64,000 nt of DNA from Herbaspirillum rubrisubalbicans (GCF_003719195.1 NZ_CP024996.1:3472001-3536000); one strand, 5' to 3'. Counted from the first letter of the stretch, positions 47,865 through 59,607 are shown. Numbers and translations: made by a program. Notes: generated from the letters alone by a model not told the origin.

Positions 47865-48989
47865 TCAAGCGTGCATGTCTGCGGAATCGACTGGCTCAGA
47901 ACGGCTGCGACCCCTGGCCTCCAAGGTGGCCTTGAGCGAAGCGGCGATCGCTTCGCGCAGCAGATCCAGGCCAGCACCGGACTGGGCACTGACAAAAACC
48001 CGCTGGATTTTACCATACTCGTCATACTCGACCGTCGGTTCCAGCCCAGCGGCGTCGATCTTGTTCCAGACCAAGATCTGCGGCACATGGTCGGCACCGA
48101 TTTCCTTCAAGACCAGGTTGACCTGCTCGATCTGCTCCATGCGCACCGGGCTGGCCGCGTCGACCACATGCAGCAGCAGGTCGGCGTGGATAGTCTCTTC
48201 CAGCGTGGCGCGGAAGGCTTCCACCAGTTGGTGCGGCAGTTCGCGGATGAACCCGACCGTATCCGAGATCACCACATGCCCCACTTCGCCCAGGTAGACC
48301 CGACGCGAGGTGGTATCCAGCGTGGCAAAAAGCTGGTTGGCGGCATACACACCAGCCTTGGCCAGTGCGTTGAAGATGGTTGACTTGCCGGCGTTGGTAT
48401 AACCCACCAACGAGACCGAGAAGGTCTCGTTGCGCCCCCGCGCACGGCGCTGCGTGGCATGTTGCCGGCGCAGCTTGGCCAGCACTGCGCGCAGTGCCTT
48501 GACACGCTCACCCAGCAGGCGGCGGTCGGTTTCGAGCTGGGTTTCACCGGGACCGCGCAGGCCGATACCGCCCTTTTGTCGCTCCAGGTGAGTCCAGCCG
48601 CGGATGAGGCGAGTGGACAGGTGCTGCAACTGGGCCAGTTCGACTTGCACCTTGCCCTCGTGGCTCTTGGCGCGTTGCGCGAAGATATCGAGAATCAGGC
48701 TGGTACGGTCGAGCACGCGCACCTTCAGCATCCGCTCCAGGTTACGTTGCTGGGCCGGCGAAAGGGCGTGATTGAAAATGACCAGTTCGAGCTGGAGATC
48801 GGCAACGGCATCGGCGACTTCCTGTGCCTTGCCGGTACCAACGAAGAGAGCAGCATCAGGACTGGCACGACGACCGGTGATGGTGACCACCGGTTCCGCA
48901 CCAGCCGATTTTGCCAACAGGAAGAGCTCATCCAGACTTGCGGCGAAATCGTTCTTGCCGAAGTCCAGGCCGACTAACGCGGCACGCAT
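47865..48989 (-). CDS. hflX: HflX ribosome-associated GTPase
   Basis: A GTPase that binds 50S subunits and rescues stalled ribosomes. The 374-aa product has the N-terminal HflX domain (EGKVQVELAQLQHLSTRLIRGWTHLERQKGGIGLRGPGETQLE) and a G domain with G1 G196-YTNAGKS and G3 DTVGFI. It lacks the roughly 50-residue longer C-terminus of E. coli HflX (426 aa). It lies 39 bp after hfq in the conserved hfq-hflX-hflKC order. Confidence 0.96.
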   Translation of the reverse strand: MRAALVGLDFGKNDFAASLDELFLLAKSAGAEPVVTITGRRASPDAALFVGTGKAQEVADAVADLQLELVIFNHALSPAQQRNLERMLKVRVLDRTSLILDIFAQRAKSHEGKVQVELAQLQHLSTRLIRGWTHLERQKGGIGLRGPGETQLETDRRLLGERVKALRAVLAKLRRQHATQRRARGRNETFSVSLVGYTNAGKSTIFNALAKAGVYAANQLFATLDTTSRRVYLGEVGHVVISDTVGFIRELPHQLVEAFRATLEETIHADLLLHVVDAASPVRMEQIEQVNLVLKEIGADHVPQILVWNKIDAAGLEPTVEYDEYGKIQRVFVSAQSGAGLDLLREAIAASLKATLEARGRSRSEPVDSADMHA

Positions 48990-49028
48990 GTCAGAATGCC
49001 CACGGCGTCAAGCCGGCCAGGTAGACCA

Positions 49029-49268
49029 TTATTCGTCGGACGAGGATTCGAGACTGAGGTTGACCGCACGTGCAGGCACGACGGTAGAGATGGCGTGTTT
49101 GTAAACCATTTGCGTAACGGTGTTACGCAGCAGGACCACGTATTGATCGAAAGATTCCACATGGCCTTGCAGCTTGATGCCGTTGACCAGATAGATAGAG
49201 ACGGGAACGTGCTCTTTTCTCAATGCGTTCAGGAATGGGTCTTGTAACAATTGCCCTTTGTTGCTCAT
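49029..49268 (-). CDS. hfq: RNA chaperone Hfq
   Basis: A hexameric Sm-like protein pairing small RNAs with mRNAs. The 79-aa product has the Sm1 region ([26 protein letters not shown]) and Sm2 (YKHAIST). Proximal-face residues Q9, K32 and the YKH triplet (56-58) are present; the E. coli F42 position is Tyr. The C-terminal tail is short (E. coli 102 aa), as in other Betaproteobacteria, and ends in an acidic ESSSDE. Confidence 0.98.
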   Translation of the reverse strand: MSNKGQLLQDPFLNALRKEHVPVSIYLVNGIKLQGHVESFDQYVVLLRNTVTQMVYKHAISTVVPARAVNLSLESSSDE

Positions 49269-49408
49269 GGCAGCTCCACGGTGTTGTTGTGATTAGGACT
49301 TGGAGGCACTTCTAAGAATATCAAGTGCTTTACCAACTTTATGCTATTCAATTTAAACGATTTTCGCTCCAACGCCAAAAAACATTGATCGAATAGCAGG
49401 ATTTACGA

Positions 49409-50752
49409 TTATTTTTCCTGCCGGATGAAAGGATTCTTGCCCGACTTGAACTCGATACGCAGTGGAGTGCCCACCAGGGAGAAAGTTTCCCGGAAGTGCT
49501 TTTCCAGATAGCGCTTGTAGTTGTCATCAATGGCTTCCAAGGCATTACCGTGGATCACCACTACCGGCGGATTCTGGCCGCCCTGGTGCGCATAGCGCAG
49601 CTTGGGACGGATCGAACCCTTGCGGCGCGGCTGCTGATGCTCCAGCGCCTCTTCCAGCGCGCGTGTGAGGCGCGGCGTGCTCAGCTTGGCCATAGCAGCA
49701 GCGTAGGCCGAGTCGATGGACTTCATCAACGGGCCGATGCCGGTGGACTTCAGGGCCGAGATGAAGTGGAACTTGGCGAAGGAAAGGAAATTCAGTTTGC
49801 GCTCCAGATCCATCTTGATCTGGTTGCGCTGGTCGCTTTCCATGCCATCCCATTTGTTCACACCGACCACCAGCGCCCTGCCCGACTCCAGCACGAAACC
49901 GGCGATGTGGGCATCCTGCTCGGAAATATCCTGCTGAGCATCCAGCAGCAGCAGCACGACGTTGGCATCTGAAATCGATTTCAGGGTCTTGACCACGGAA
50001 AACTTCTCGATGGCCTCGAACACCTTGCCACGACGGCGGATGCCGGCGGTATCGATCAGGGTGTAATGGCGCCCTTCGCGCTCGAACGGAATTTCAATCG
50101 AGTCGCGCGTGGTGCCGGGCATGTCAAAGGCGATCACGCGCTCTTCGCCCAGCAAAGTATTGACCAGGGTCGACTTGCCCACGTTGGGACGACCGACGAT
50201 GGCGATCTTGGTACCGCGTACAGCCGGCTCTTCCGGCTCGGGCTCCTGGGCACGTTCGGCCTCGACCATGTCCAGCGCTTCCTGCACCAGATCGGCCACG
50301 CCATCGCCGTGGGCCGCGGAGATCACATAGGGATCGCCCATGCCCAGCTCGTAGAAGTCTGCGGTGACCGAGGTGTACTTCATGCCTTCGGACTTGTTGA
50401 CCACCAGCAGCACGGAACGACCGCACTTGCGCAGGAAGTCGGTGATGGTCTTGTCGTGCGGCGTCAATCCCTGGCGACCGTCGACGATGAACACCACGAT
50501 GTCGGCCTCGACCACCGCCTGCTTGGTCTGCTTGGCCATCTCATACATGATCCCGTCCTTGGCCACGGGTTCGAAGCCACCGGTATCGATCACCAGGAAC
50601 GGACGTTCGCCGACTCGGCCTTCGCCGTAGTGACGATCGCGCGTCAGGCCGGGCAGGTCCGCCACCAGCGCATCGCGGCTGCGGGTGAGCCTGTTGAACA
50701 ACGTCGATTTGCCGACGTTGGGACGGCCTACAAGTGCAATTACCGGTTTCAT
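49409..50752 (-). CDS. der: Ribosome assembly GTPase Der (EngA)
   Basis: An essential double GTPase for 50S assembly. The 447-aa product has two G domains, each with GRPNVGKST (about 9-17 and near 188-196), and both DLPG/DMPG-type G3 motifs. A KH-like C-terminal domain ends in a basic tail. It lies 30 bp after bamB and 140 bp before hfq. Confidence 0.97.
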   Translation of the reverse strand: MKPVIALVGRPNVGKSTLFNRLTRSRDALVADLPGLTRDRHYGEGRVGERPFLVIDTGGFEPVAKDGIMYEMAKQTKQAVVEADIVVFIVDGRQGLTPHDKTITDFLRKCGRSVLLVVNKSEGMKYTSVTADFYELGMGDPYVISAAHGDGVADLVQEALDMVEAERAQEPEPEEPAVRGTKIAIVGRPNVGKSTLVNTLLGEERVIAFDMPGTTRDSIEIPFEREGRHYTLIDTAGIRRRGKVFEAIEKFSVVKTLKSISDANVVLLLLDAQQDISEQDAHIAGFVLESGRALVVGVNKWDGMESDQRNQIKMDLERKLNFLSFAKFHFISALKSTGIGPLMKSIDSAYAAAMAKLSTPRLTRALEEALEHQQPRRKGSIRPKLRYAHQGGQNPPVVVIHGNALEAIDDNYKRYLEKHFRETFSLVGTPLRIEFKSGKNPFIRQEK

Positions 50753-50782
50753 TTCTTTTCTTGGGGGTCGTTCGTCACTGGC

Positions 50783-51982
50783 TTACTCAGCAGCGACGGC
50801 GACCACGGTTCCTGATTTGGTTTGGAAAACGACAGACGATCCGGTCGAGACCGGCGGCGCCTGGATGGCACTGCCATCGGTGGCCAGACGGGCCACGAAG
50901 GCACCATCTTCACGCGACAGGAAGTGAATATAACCCTGGAAGTCGCCCACGGCCACTGCCTTGCCGATGGCAATCGGGGCTGATAGTACGCGATTCTTCA
51001 GACGGTCGTTGCGCCAGATGACAGCGCCGGTGTCACGCGCAAACTCGGTGACGGTACCGCCGACATCGGCAGCATAGACGTAGGCATCATCCAGATTGAC
51101 GCCGACATCGCTGGAAAACTCCTTGAGCCAGCGCACATTGCCATTAAGCAAGTCAAAGCAACCTATCCGCCCCTGGTAGGAAGCCGCGCAGATGTCGGTC
51201 GCACCCAGGGCCGGCATCCCCGACACGTCGGAGATGCGCTCCAGCTCGGTGGTGCCGCGCGGGTCACCGACCGGGATTTCCCAGCGCGGGCCGCCATTGT
51301 TCAGCGCCAGGGCCGACAGACGACCACCCGGCAGGGCCACGAAGGCAGTCTGCGCACCGATGGCGATGCCCGGCGCATTGCGCAGGGTCAGCGAAGGCAG
51401 GTTGCGCTGGACCATCCAGCGCTGGCTGCCGCTGTCGGCGTCGTAGGCAGTGACACGGTTGTCGATACTGCGAATGACCACCAAGCCTTCACCCACGGCC
51501 GGTGCCGACAGCACTTCGCTGGGCGCCTGGGCAGTCCAGGTCGGCTTGCCGGAAGCGGCATCGAAGGCCTGGATACGGCCCTTCTCGCCCACCACCACGA
51601 CCGTGCTGCCGTCGGTACCGACACCGGCCGTCAGGTCACCCTCGGCACGGCTGCGCCACAGGGTCTGGCCGTTCTGGGCATTGATACGCACCACGGTGCC
51701 ATCGTTGGCGGCGGCAAAAATACTGCCGGACGCAAAGGCCGGGCTGAACTGGTAGCTGCCAGCCTTGCCGACCGACACCGTCCAGGCGGACTGGGCACGC
51801 ATCTTCTGCGTAAATTCGACCAGCGGTGCCGGCGGATTGGGATCCTTCTTGCTGGAAAACAGCGAACAACCGGACAGGGCGACCACGGCGGCAATGGCGG
51901 CCATGTTCAGCGCCAGCTTGCCGGCGCGGCGGGAACGAGCAAAGGATGTTGCCTGGGCAGCAGTGGCTGTCACACTACGCAT
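50783..51982 (-). CDS. bamB: Outer-membrane assembly lipoprotein BamB
   Basis: A beta-propeller lipoprotein of the BAM complex. From ATG 51982 (GAGAGGA ribosome binding site 8 bp away) the product is 399 aa. A long lipoprotein signal ends in VALSGC (lipidated Cys near residue 39), and PQQ-type propeller repeats follow (WTVSVGKAG, LWRSRAEGDL, ALNNGGPRWE, VIWRNDRL). The frame stays open 17 codons upstream without support. It is located between yfgM and der as in E. coli. Confidence 0.94.
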   Translation of the reverse strand: MRSVTATAAQATSFARSRRAGKLALNMAAIAAVVALSGCSLFSSKKDPNPPAPLVEFTQKMRAQSAWTVSVGKAGSYQFSPAFASGSIFAAANDGTVVRINAQNGQTLWRSRAEGDLTAGVGTDGSTVVVVGEKGRIQAFDAASGKPTWTAQAPSEVLSAPAVGEGLVVIRSIDNRVTAYDADSGSQRWMVQRNLPSLTLRNAPGIAIGAQTAFVALPGGRLSALALNNGGPRWEIPVGDPRGTTELERISDVSGMPALGATDICAASYQGRIGCFDLLNGNVRWLKEFSSDVGVNLDDAYVYAADVGGTVTEFARDTGAVIWRNDRLKNRVLSAPIAIGKAVAVGDFQGYIHFLSREDGAFVARLATDGSAIQAPPVSTGSSVVFQTKSGTVVAVAAE

Positions 51983-52126
51983 ATTCTGTTTCCTCTCAGC
52001 GATGGATGGATTCGCACTGGGATTGCGGTTCAATGGCTGGGCTGCGTGGGCAACCCGTCGGGCAGGCGGTCCGCCGCAGCGGACCTGGGTCCCGGAAGTT
52101 CAGTGGCTCAATAGCTCAATAGAAGC

Positions 52127-52771
52127 TCAGGCCTTGGGTGCTTCGCCGCCGATGGCGTCCAGCTTGATCTGGATGAGCTGACGACCCGGATCCTTGGCAT
52201 CACTCTTCTCCAGCGCCAGCTTGTAGGCGGTACGGGCTTCATCACGCTTGCCCTGGGCCAGCAGGACGTCGCCCTTGCGGTCGGCGATGGCGCCGGCGAA
52301 CTGGGCCGGATAATCACCAGCCAAGACCTTCAACGCTTCCTCATAGGACTTGGTGTCGAGCAACACACCGGCCAGGCGCACCGCGGCGATGGCCTTGTAT
52401 TCCTTGCCACGACCATGGTCGATCACCCATTGCAACTGCTTCTTGGCAGTCTCGTTGTCGTTGGCATCGAAGGCCGACTTGGCCGCCACCAGCGCGCTCA
52501 TCTCGGCGTAGGCGGTGCCGCTGAACTTGTCCTGGATGTCGGTGGCAGCGCGCTGTACCTTGGCATTGTCCTTGGCAGCTAGGGCCTTCTGCTGCTCTTC
52601 GTACAATACCGAGGCTTGCGCCGACTGGCGGCCCTGGTAGGTGTTCCAGCCGGTCCAGGCAGCGTAACCGGCCAGGGCGATGATCAGGGCCCAGGTCACC
52701 AGGTTGCCGTACTTTGCCCACCAGGCCTTGATGGAATCAAGCTGTTCTTGTTCTTCGAGATCGTATGCCAT
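52127..52771 (-). CDS. yfgM: YfgM-like ancillary SecYEG translocon subunit
   Basis: A membrane-anchored TPR protein at the Sec translocon, 214 aa. The opening AYDLEEQEQLDSIKAWWAKYGN precedes one membrane segment (about 24-42), followed by periplasmic TPR-like helices (TPR_21 region). It lies between hisS and bamB in the conserved order. Confidence 0.92.
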   Translation of the reverse strand: MAYDLEEQEQLDSIKAWWAKYGNLVTWALIIALAGYAAWTGWNTYQGRQSAQASVLYEEQQKALAAKDNAKVQRAATDIQDKFSGTAYAEMSALVAAKSAFDANDNETAKKQLQWVIDHGRGKEYKAIAAVRLAGVLLDTKSYEEALKVLAGDYPAQFAGAIADRKGDVLLAQGKRDEARTAYKLALEKSDAKDPGRQLIQIKLDAIGGEAPKA

Positions 52772-52804
52772 GTAACTCAGCGATTAGGTAAAGTTGACGG
52801 GTCT

Positions 52805-54166
52805 TCAGGGGTGGTAGTGCACGTGATCGTGGTCATGATCATGGTCGTGATCGCCCACGATCTGCTCCACGATGTAATCGACCACACCATCGAAGGCCAT
52901 GTTGCTCTGGTTGGCGCGGCCTTCTTCGGCGTTGCCTTCGCGCAGGTGCTTGACGGTGGCGGTAGCGGCCTTGAGTTCATCCTCACCGATGATCACGGCG
53001 AAGGCGGCACCACTGGCGTCGGCGCGTTTCATCTGCGCCTTGAACGAACCACCACCATTCGACGATGCGCAATGTAGCACAACATCGAGCCCGGCAGTCC
53101 GCAAACGTTCAGCCAGGACGAAAGATTGCAGCTGGGCATCCTCGCCCTGATGGACCAGGTAGACGTCACACTGGTTGGGCGCGTACTGCTCGCCATTGGC
53201 CTTCATCAGCTCCAGCAGACGCTCCACGCCCATGGCGAAACCGCAGGCCGGAGTCGGCTTGCCGCCGAACATCTCGATGAGCGGATCGTAGCGACCACCA
53301 CCGCAGACCGTGCCCTGCGAGCCGAGCTGGTCGGTGACCCACTCGAACACCGTACGGTTGTAGTAGTCCATGCCACGCACCAGGCGCGGGTTGATGGTGA
53401 AGGGAATGTTGTTGTGGCGCAGGATCTTCTGCACGCCTTCGAAATGCGCGCGCGATTCTTCACCCAGGTAATCCAGCAACTTGGGAGCGGCGTTCACCAT
53501 CTCCTGCATGGAAGGATTCTTCGTATCGAGGATGCGCAGCGGGTTGGCGTGCAGGCGGCGCTGGGCGTCGGTGTCCAGCAGCTCCTTGTGCTGCTCAAAG
53601 TAGGCGATCAGGTCGGCGCGGTGCTTGTTGCGCTCTTCCGCATTGCCGATGGAGTTCAGTTCCAGGCGGATGTCGGACAGGCCCAGGTCATCCCACAGGC
53701 GCTGGCACATCATGATCAGTTCGGCATCGATGTCCGGGCCGCTGAAGCCCACGGCTTCGGCACCGACCTGGTGGAACTGGCGGTAACGGCCGCGCTGCGG
53801 ACGTTCATGGCGGAACATCGGGCCGACGTACCACAGGCGCTTGGGACCATCGTAGGTCAGGTTGTGTTCGAGGGCTGCGCGCACCACGCCGGCGGTGTTT
53901 TCCGGACGCAGGGTCAGGTTGTCGCCGTTCATGGAATCGGTGAAGGAATACATCTCCTTCTCGACGATGTCGGTCACCTCGCCCAGCCCGCGTGCGAACA
54001 ACGCGGTCGGCTCGACGATGGGGGTGCGGATCTGCTGGAAACCGTAGCTCTTGAGCACCGATTGCACGGTGTTTTCGAACAGTTCCCACAGCGGGGCGTC
54101 GGCCGGCAGGATGTCATTCATGCCTTTGACGCCAACGATTTTTTCGACTTTCTTTTGTTCTGACAT
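52805..54166 (-). CDS. hisS: Histidyl-tRNA synthetase with His/Asp-rich C-terminal tail
   Basis: It charges tRNA-His. The 453-aa product has class II motif 2 (YSFTD...LRPENTA), the HisRS-specific [15 protein letters not shown] block, motif 3 ([12 protein letters not shown]) and a C-terminal anticodon-binding domain. E. coli HisRS is 424 aa. The extra length includes a C-terminal tail of alternating His and Asp (residues about 438-453, ending VHYHP), which resembles a metal-binding tag and is unlike typical family members. Confidence 0.97.
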   Translation of the reverse strand: MSEQKKVEKIVGVKGMNDILPADAPLWELFENTVQSVLKSYGFQQIRTPIVEPTALFARGLGEVTDIVEKEMYSFTDSMNGDNLTLRPENTAGVVRAALEHNLTYDGPKRLWYVGPMFRHERPQRGRYRQFHQVGAEAVGFSGPDIDAELIMMCQRLWDDLGLSDIRLELNSIGNAEERNKHRADLIAYFEQHKELLDTDAQRRLHANPLRILDTKNPSMQEMVNAAPKLLDYLGEESRAHFEGVQKILRHNNIPFTINPRLVRGMDYYNRTVFEWVTDQLGSQGTVCGGGRYDPLIEMFGGKPTPACGFAMGVERLLELMKANGEQYAPNQCDVYLVHQGEDAQLQSFVLAERLRTAGLDVVLHCASSNGGGSFKAQMKRADASGAAFAVIIGEDELKAATATVKHLREGNAEEGRANQSNMAFDGVVDYIVEQIVGDHDHDHDHDHVHYHP

Positions 54167-54297
54167 ACCGAATACCGGAGAGTGTTGTCTTTTACTTCAT
54201 TTCTGAAATCTGGAATATGACGCACCTTTCGTGCGATATACCAGCGCAAGTGTACTGCATGGCCCGCAACGCCCTACTTTGGCGGGCCACACGGCCA

Positions 54298-55560
54298 TCA
54301 GACATGGCTGCCCTGACCGTAATGCGATTGAACGTATTCCAGCACCACGTTCTGGAATTCCTCGGCGATGCGCTCGCCACGCAGGGTCATCTTCTTTTCG
54401 CCATCGATGAACACCGGCGCGGCTGGCGACTCGCCGGTACCGGGCAGGCTGATGCCGATGTTGGCGTGCTTGGATTCACCAGGACCGTTGACGATGCACC
54501 CCATCACAGCCACGTTCATGGCTTCCACGCCGGGATACTTGCCCTTCCACACCGGCATCTGCTCGCGCAGGAAGGTCTGGATCTTGTCGGCCAGGTCTTG
54601 GAAGACAGTGGAAGTGGTGCGACCGCAACCCGGACAGGCGATCACCATCGGGGTGAACTTGCGCAAGCCCATGGTCTGCAGGATTTCCTGCCCGACCACC
54701 ACTTCCTTGGTACGGTCGCCGCCCGGTTCGGGAGTCAGTGAAATGCGGATGGTGTCGCCGATACCCTCCTGCAGCAGCACCGACAGCGCCGCCGTGGAGG
54801 CCACGATGCCCTTGCTGCCCATGCCGGCCTCGGTCAGGCCCAAGTGCAGCGGGTAGTCGCAACGACGCGCCAGCTCACGGTACACCGCGATCAGGTCCTG
54901 CACGCCCGAGACCTTGCACGACAGGATGATCTTGTCACCCGCCATGCCCAGTTCTTCAGCGCGTTGGGCATTCTCGATGGCCGAGGTGACCAAGGCTTCA
55001 TACATCACCGCCTGGGCGGCCCATGGCTCGGCGCGACCGGCATTCTCATCCATGATGCGCGCCAGCAGCGCCTGGTCCAGGCTGCCCCAGTTCACGCCGA
55101 TGCGCACCGGCTTGTCGTACTTGCAGGCCACTTCGATCATCTGCGCGAACTGGGTATCGCGCTTGGCGCCCTTCCCCACGTTACCGGGGTTGATGCGGTA
55201 CTTGGAGAGTGCCTGGGCGCACTCCGGATACTCGGTCAACAGCGTGTGACCGTTGTAGTGGAAATCGCCCACCAGCGGTACATCCACGCCCATGCGGTCG
55301 AGCTGCTCGCGAATGGCCGGCACCGCCGCCGCAGCCTCGGGCGTATTGACGGTCAGACGCACCACTTCGGAGCCGGCGCGGGCCAGGTCCTTGATCTGGA
55401 TCGCCGTCCCGATGGCATCAGCCGTATCGGTGTTGGTCATGGATTGCACCATCACCGGTGCGCCGCCGCCGACGATAATCTCGCGCGCCCCGTGGCTGAT
55501 GACCACGCGGCGGCTGTTGCGGCGGGCCAGCGGCCCGGAGGCGATCGGGGAGGAAGACAT
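54298..55560 (-). CDS. ispG: 4-hydroxy-3-methylbut-2-enyl diphosphate synthase (flavodoxin)
   Basis: A [4Fe-4S] enzyme of the MEP isoprenoid pathway. The 420-aa product starts at ATG 55560. The TIM-barrel part has [17 protein letters not shown] and the Fe-S part has cysteines in ACPGCGR (about 308-313) and [10 protein letters not shown] (near 355). The length above that of E. coli (372) is due to the middle insert typical of many Betaproteobacteria. It lies between rodZ and hisS. Confidence 0.97.
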   Translation of the reverse strand: MSSSPIASGPLARRNSRRVVISHGAREIIVGGGAPVMVQSMTNTDTADAIGTAIQIKDLARAGSEVVRLTVNTPEAAAAVPAIREQLDRMGVDVPLVGDFHYNGHTLLTEYPECAQALSKYRINPGNVGKGAKRDTQFAQMIEVACKYDKPVRIGVNWGSLDQALLARIMDENAGRAEPWAAQAVMYEALVTSAIENAQRAEELGMAGDKIILSCKVSGVQDLIAVYRELARRCDYPLHLGLTEAGMGSKGIVASTAALSVLLQEGIGDTIRISLTPEPGGDRTKEVVVGQEILQTMGLRKFTPMVIACPGCGRTTSTVFQDLADKIQTFLREQMPVWKGKYPGVEAMNVAVMGCIVNGPGESKHANIGISLPGTGESPAAPVFIDGEKKMTLRGERIAEEFQNVVLEYVQSHYGQGSHV

Positions 55561-55574
55561 GATGGACAGTCGCT

Positions 55575-56654
55575 TCAGTTCAGGTTCAGGCGCGCAACAT
55601 TGCTGCCGCCCGGAGTTTTCAGATCCAACGGCTGGCCGCGCAGGGTGGCATCCACCCCGGCGGCATTGCCGATAATGAGCGTCGTGGCATCGGAGACATC
55701 GAAGGTCTCGGTGGTTCCGGCCTTCAACAGGCGCGAGATGATCGTGCTCTTGTCGGCACGACGGATTTCCACCCACGAATCCTCACGAAAGGTCAGGCGC
55801 AGCAAATCCTTGCTGTTGACGATGTTCAGCCCACTAGGCACCGTAGTGGAAGCCATGGACGTGGACGATGCTGCCGGGGACGTCGGCGCTACCGCTGCCG
55901 CTGCCGGGCTTGCCGTCGATGCCGGCTCGCTGGCGGCCGGGGCGGCAGCCGGCGTCGGCGCCGGCTGGGCCGCTACCGGCGCCGGCGCTTCGGGCGCGGG
56001 GGCTGCCTGCGTGGCGGATGCCTCAGCAGGGGGCGGCGTAATGGTCTCCACGCGGGCATTGACTGGCGTGTCATTGGATGCGACCTCCACGCCTTGGGTC
56101 GCCTCTGTCGTTTCCGGTGCAGCCGAAGTTTCGCTGTGGTGTGCCTTCAACCAGGCCAGTTGCGGCACGTTGGCCCCCAATTCGGTCCAGCGCACGGCGG
56201 CCGCCCCGGCCAGCACGGCGACCACGACCACGCCTGCCAGGATGGGCAGCACCGAACTGTTGCCGCGCGTACTCATCATCATGGCCGGCAGCGGACCTTC
56301 CGAGAATGGTGTGGACAGCGAATGCTGCGGCACGATGTGATCGCGCTGTTGCACCGCGGTTTCCTGCGGCATGGCAGCGGCCAGTGCATGGGCATCCAAG
56401 CCCAGCACCTTGGCATAACTGCGCACGAATCCGCGCGCCACCGCCAGGCCCGGCAAGGCCGCGTAATTGTCGGCCTCGATGGCCTGGATCTGGCGCGGGG
56501 CCAGTTTCACCAGGCTGGCCACCTGCTCCACCGACCAACCCTTCTTTTGCCGCGCCGACGCCAGCATGGCACCGGGCAAGATGGCAGCCTGGGACGGTTG
56601 ACGGACATCTTGCGGTTGCTGCGACGACATTTCGTTCATTTGTTGATCACTCAT
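55575..56654 (-). CDS. rodZ: Cytoskeletal protein RodZ
   Basis: It links the MreB cytoskeleton to the elongation machinery. The 359-aa product starts at ATG 56654 (GGAG site upstream; a GTG four codons earlier is possible). It has an N-terminal HTH_25 domain (about 25-95: [25 protein letters not shown]), one membrane segment (about 140-160), a Pro/Ala-rich periplasmic linker (about 200-270), and a C-terminal DUF4115 beta domain ([19 protein letters not shown]). It ends 14 bp before ispG starts. Confidence 0.94.
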   Translation of the reverse strand: MSDQQMNEMSSQQPQDVRQPSQAAILPGAMLASARQKKGWSVEQVASLVKLAPRQIQAIEADNYAALPGLAVARGFVRSYAKVLGLDAHALAAAMPQETAVQQRDHIVPQHSLSTPFSEGPLPAMMMSTRGNSSVLPILAGVVVVAVLAGAAAVRWTELGANVPQLAWLKAHHSETSAAPETTEATQGVEVASNDTPVNARVETITPPPAEASATQAAPAPEAPAPVAAQPAPTPAAAPAASEPASTASPAAAAVAPTSPAASSTSMASTTVPSGLNIVNSKDLLRLTFREDSWVEIRRADKSTIISRLLKAGTTETFDVSDATTLIIGNAAGVDATLRGQPLDLKTPGGSNVARLNLN

Positions 56655-56913
56655 CAAATGCTCCACATGGAAAAGCTTTTTTTAGCCGGCCCTGGCCGGA
56701 TTCTTCTGGAGCGTCCCTGCGCAGCCTGCGCCGCGTCCCTCCGGGGAAATTCGACAACTTCAGCAAAAACACAAAAAGGACGTTCGATGACTGCGCCCCA
56801 GCGCAACATCGACGCCCCCGTACTGCATTCTCTAAAAACCGCTGCCAGCTTCCTCGCCTTGACGACAAAGGCCGGCGCGACATGTTCAGCAAAGGCATCA
56901 CACCTGCTTGCCG

Positions 56914-58086
56914 TCACCCGGAAATCTCCACGATGCGGCCAAAATCCTTGCCGAACTTGCTCTGGTACTCAGCCATCTTCTGCATCCGTTCCTGCACACG
57001 GGTGCGATCCTTGACCTCGCCGGCCAACTGCCCACAGGCAGCGTCGATATCGTCGCCGCGCGTCTTGCGGATGGTGGTGACAATGCCCGCATCCATCAGA
57101 ATCTGCGCAAACGCCTTGATGCGCGGATTATGAGAGCGCTTCAAGCCCGACTCGGGGAAGGGATTGAAGGGAATCAGGTTGAACTTGCAGGGGATGGCGG
57201 TCTCACCCTCCTTCACCAGTGCCACCAGTTCACGGGCGTGAGTATCGGTGTCATTGACGCCATCGAGCATACAGTACTCGAAGGTAATGAAGTCACGCGG
57301 CGCGAATTCCAGGTAGCGCTTGCACGCCAGCATCAGCTCGCGCAACGGGTGCTTGCGGTTCAGCGGAATGAGCGAATCGCGCAGCGCATCGTTGGACGCG
57401 TGCAGCGAGACGGCCAATGCCACCGGGCACTCTTGCGACAGCTTGTCGATCATCGGCACCACGCCGCTGGTGGAGAGCGTCACACGGCGGCGCGACAGGC
57501 CATAAGCATTGTCGTCCAACATCAGGCGCAAGGCGGTGACGGTCGGTTCGAAGTTGAGCAACGGCTCACCCATGCCCATCATCACCACGTTGGTGATCTG
57601 GCGTTCGCCCTTGGGGCCGCCTTCGATGCCCTTGGTCTTGCGCAATTCGAATTCCGCCATCCATAGCTGGCCGATGATCTCGGCCACAGTCAGATTGCGG
57701 TTGAAGCCCTGCTTGCCGGTCGAACAAAAACGGCAATTCACGGCACAGCCCGCCTGCGTCGAAACGCACAGCGTGCCACGGTTTTCTTCAGGGATGAACA
57801 CGGTTTCCACCGCATTGCCCTGACCCACGTCGACCAGCCACTTGCGCGTGCCGTCGGTGGAGGTATGGTCGCTGATGATGGCCGGCGCGCGAACTTCGGC
57901 GCGGGTCTTCAGCTTGTCGCGCAGCGACTTGGCCAGATCGGTCATCTGATCGAAATCAGCAACACCGAACTGGTGTATCCAACGCTGCAACTGCTTTGCA
58001 CGAAACGGCTTCTCACCCAACTCGCCGCAGTAGGCGACGAGCTGCGCGGGATCCATATCCAGCAGATTGGTGAGAGCTGTAGTCAT
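56914..58086 (-). CDS. rlmN: Dual-specificity RNA methyltransferase RlmN
   Basis: A radical-SAM enzyme making 2-methyladenosine in 23S rRNA (A2503) and tRNAs. From ATG 58086 the product is 390 aa. The cluster-binding cysteines are C114-x3-C118-x2-C121. The MGMGEPLLN block and the C-terminal mechanistic cysteine (in AACGQL near 350) are present. A 259-bp gap separates it from rodZ, the next gene downstream. Confidence 0.96.
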   Translation of the reverse strand: MTTALTNLLDMDPAQLVAYCGELGEKPFRAKQLQRWIHQFGVADFDQMTDLAKSLRDKLKTRAEVRAPAIISDHTSTDGTRKWLVDVGQGNAVETVFIPEENRGTLCVSTQAGCAVNCRFCSTGKQGFNRNLTVAEIIGQLWMAEFELRKTKGIEGGPKGERQITNVVMMGMGEPLLNFEPTVTALRLMLDDNAYGLSRRRVTLSTSGVVPMIDKLSQECPVALAVSLHASNDALRDSLIPLNRKHPLRELMLACKRYLEFAPRDFITFEYCMLDGVNDTDTHARELVALVKEGETAIPCKFNLIPFNPFPESGLKRSHNPRIKAFAQILMDAGIVTTIRKTRGDDIDAACGQLAGEVKDRTRVQERMQKMAEYQSKFGKDFGRIVEISG

Positions 58087-58182
58087 GATGCTTGCGGTCG
58101 GGAGCGAGGCAGAAAGGCGCTGCAGGAATTGCAACACCGGTTTCGGCCCCGATCCGGAAGACCGATGAAAAACAGGAACAGA

Positions 58183-58608
58183 TTAACGCGAATAAACGTT
58201 CAGCGCCGGGAAGAAGTAGGCGATTTCGCCCTTGGCGGTTTCTTCAGCGTCCGAACCGTGCACGGCGTTGGCGTCGATGGAATCGGCGAAGTCGGCGCGG
58301 ATGGTACCCTTTTCAGCCTTCTTCGGATCGGTTGCGCCCATCAGGTCGCGGTTCTTCAGGATGGCACCTTCGCCTTCCAGCACCTGGATCATCACCGGGC
58401 CGGAGATCATGAAGTCCACCAGATCCTTGAAGAAAGGACGCTCACGGTGCACTGCGTAGAAGCCTTCCGCTTCAGCGCGCGACAGTTGTGCCATACGGGC
58501 AGCAACGACCTTCAGGCCAGCGTTTTCGAAACGGGTATAGATCTGACCGATCACGTTCTTGGCGACGGCGTCGGGCTTGATGATCGACAGGGTGCGTTCA
58601 ATTGCCAT
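58183..58608 (-). CDS. ndk: Nucleoside diphosphate kinase
   Basis: It equilibrates nucleoside di- and triphosphates. The 141-aa product is the full usual length. The active-site histidine is H117 in NAVHGSD, and the N-terminal [12 protein letters not shown] and the RPFF loop are typical. It is the first gene of the minus-strand block that continues with rlmN. Confidence 0.97.
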   Translation of the reverse strand: MAIERTLSIIKPDAVAKNVIGQIYTRFENAGLKVVAARMAQLSRAEAEGFYAVHRERPFFKDLVDFMISGPVMIQVLEGEGAILKNRDLMGATDPKKAEKGTIRADFADSIDANAVHGSDAEETAKGEIAYFFPALNVYSR

Positions 58609-58877
58609 GAGAAAAACTCCAATAAAAAGAATGGCTTAAAGCCAAGAATTGATAATTCAATGAACCTTGTATTTTAGCATGAAACCACCAAATATCATGT
58701 CAATTCACCTCCTTTGACGCCGCACTCCTTTATTCGGACGAACTGCTGTCGAACCGGGTCGCGATGCCAGCCTCATATAAAACGAGCCCGTATCTCGAAC
58801 CATGGCGAGGGAAGACTTGTCTTAACCGTGAGCCGTCGTGCTATTCTTTGGCTCGCATTCATCGCTTCGGAGGACAT

Positions 58878-59567
58878 ATGAACCAACTGGACACGACCTT
58901 CGGCCACTCGACCACGAGCCTGGCCTCCCGCAACCGCGTACTGCGCAACACCTACTGGCTGCTGGCGCTGTCGATGGTCCCGACCGTACTGGGCGCCTGG
59001 CTTGGCGTGCAGATGCATTTCAGCCTTTTCGCTGCCAGCCCCATGATCGGCTTCGTGCTGTTCCTGGCAATCGCCTTCGGCTTCTTCTTTGCCATCGAAA
59101 AGACCAAGAATTCCGGCTGGGGCGTGGCCTTCCTGCTGGGCTTCACCTTCTTCATGGGGCTGATGCTATCGCGCCTGATCGAGTACACGCTGGGCTTCTC
59201 CAACGGTGCCGGCCTCATCATGACGGCCTTTGGCGGCACCGCCATCATCTTCTGCGGCATGGCCACCATCGCTACCGTCTCCAAGCGTGACTTCTCCGGC
59301 ATGGGCAAGTGGCTCTTCGCAGGCGTACTGGTGATCCTGGTAGCTTCGCTGGCCAACATTTTCCTTCACCTGCCGGCCCTGCAACTGACCATTTCGGTGG
59401 TCGCCATCGCCATCTTCTCCGCCTACATCCTGTTTGACGTGCAACAGGTGGTCAACGGTGGCGAAACCAACTACATCTCTGCGACCCTTTCGATCTACCT
59501 GGACGTCTACAACGTCTTCGTCAACTTGCTGTCTATCCTGGGCATCCTGGGCGGCAACCGCGACTGA
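58878..59567 (+). CDS. Bax inhibitor-1/YccA-family membrane protein
   Basis: A seven-helix inner-membrane protein of 229 aa. ATG 58878 follows a CGGAGG ribosome binding site. The hydrophobic segments and the C-terminal SAYILFDVQQVVNGGETNYISATLSIYLDVYNVFVNLL, with its conserved Asp pair, are the family signature. Relatives act as a Ca-leak channel or FtsH modulators; the role here is not known. It is divergent from ndk. Confidence 0.93.
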   Translation: MNQLDTTFGHSTTSLASRNRVLRNTYWLLALSMVPTVLGAWLGVQMHFSLFAASPMIGFVLFLAIAFGFFFAIEKTKNSGWGVAFLLGFTFFMGLMLSRLIEYTLGFSNGAGLIMTAFGGTAIIFCGMATIATVSKRDFSGMGKWLFAGVLVILVASLANIFLHLPALQLTISVVAIAIFSAYILFDVQQVVNGGETNYISATLSIYLDVYNVFVNLLSILGILGGNRD

Positions 59568-59607
59568 TGCAAATCTGACATGCAAGTCTGATTGCCTCAT
59601 GAGTAAC

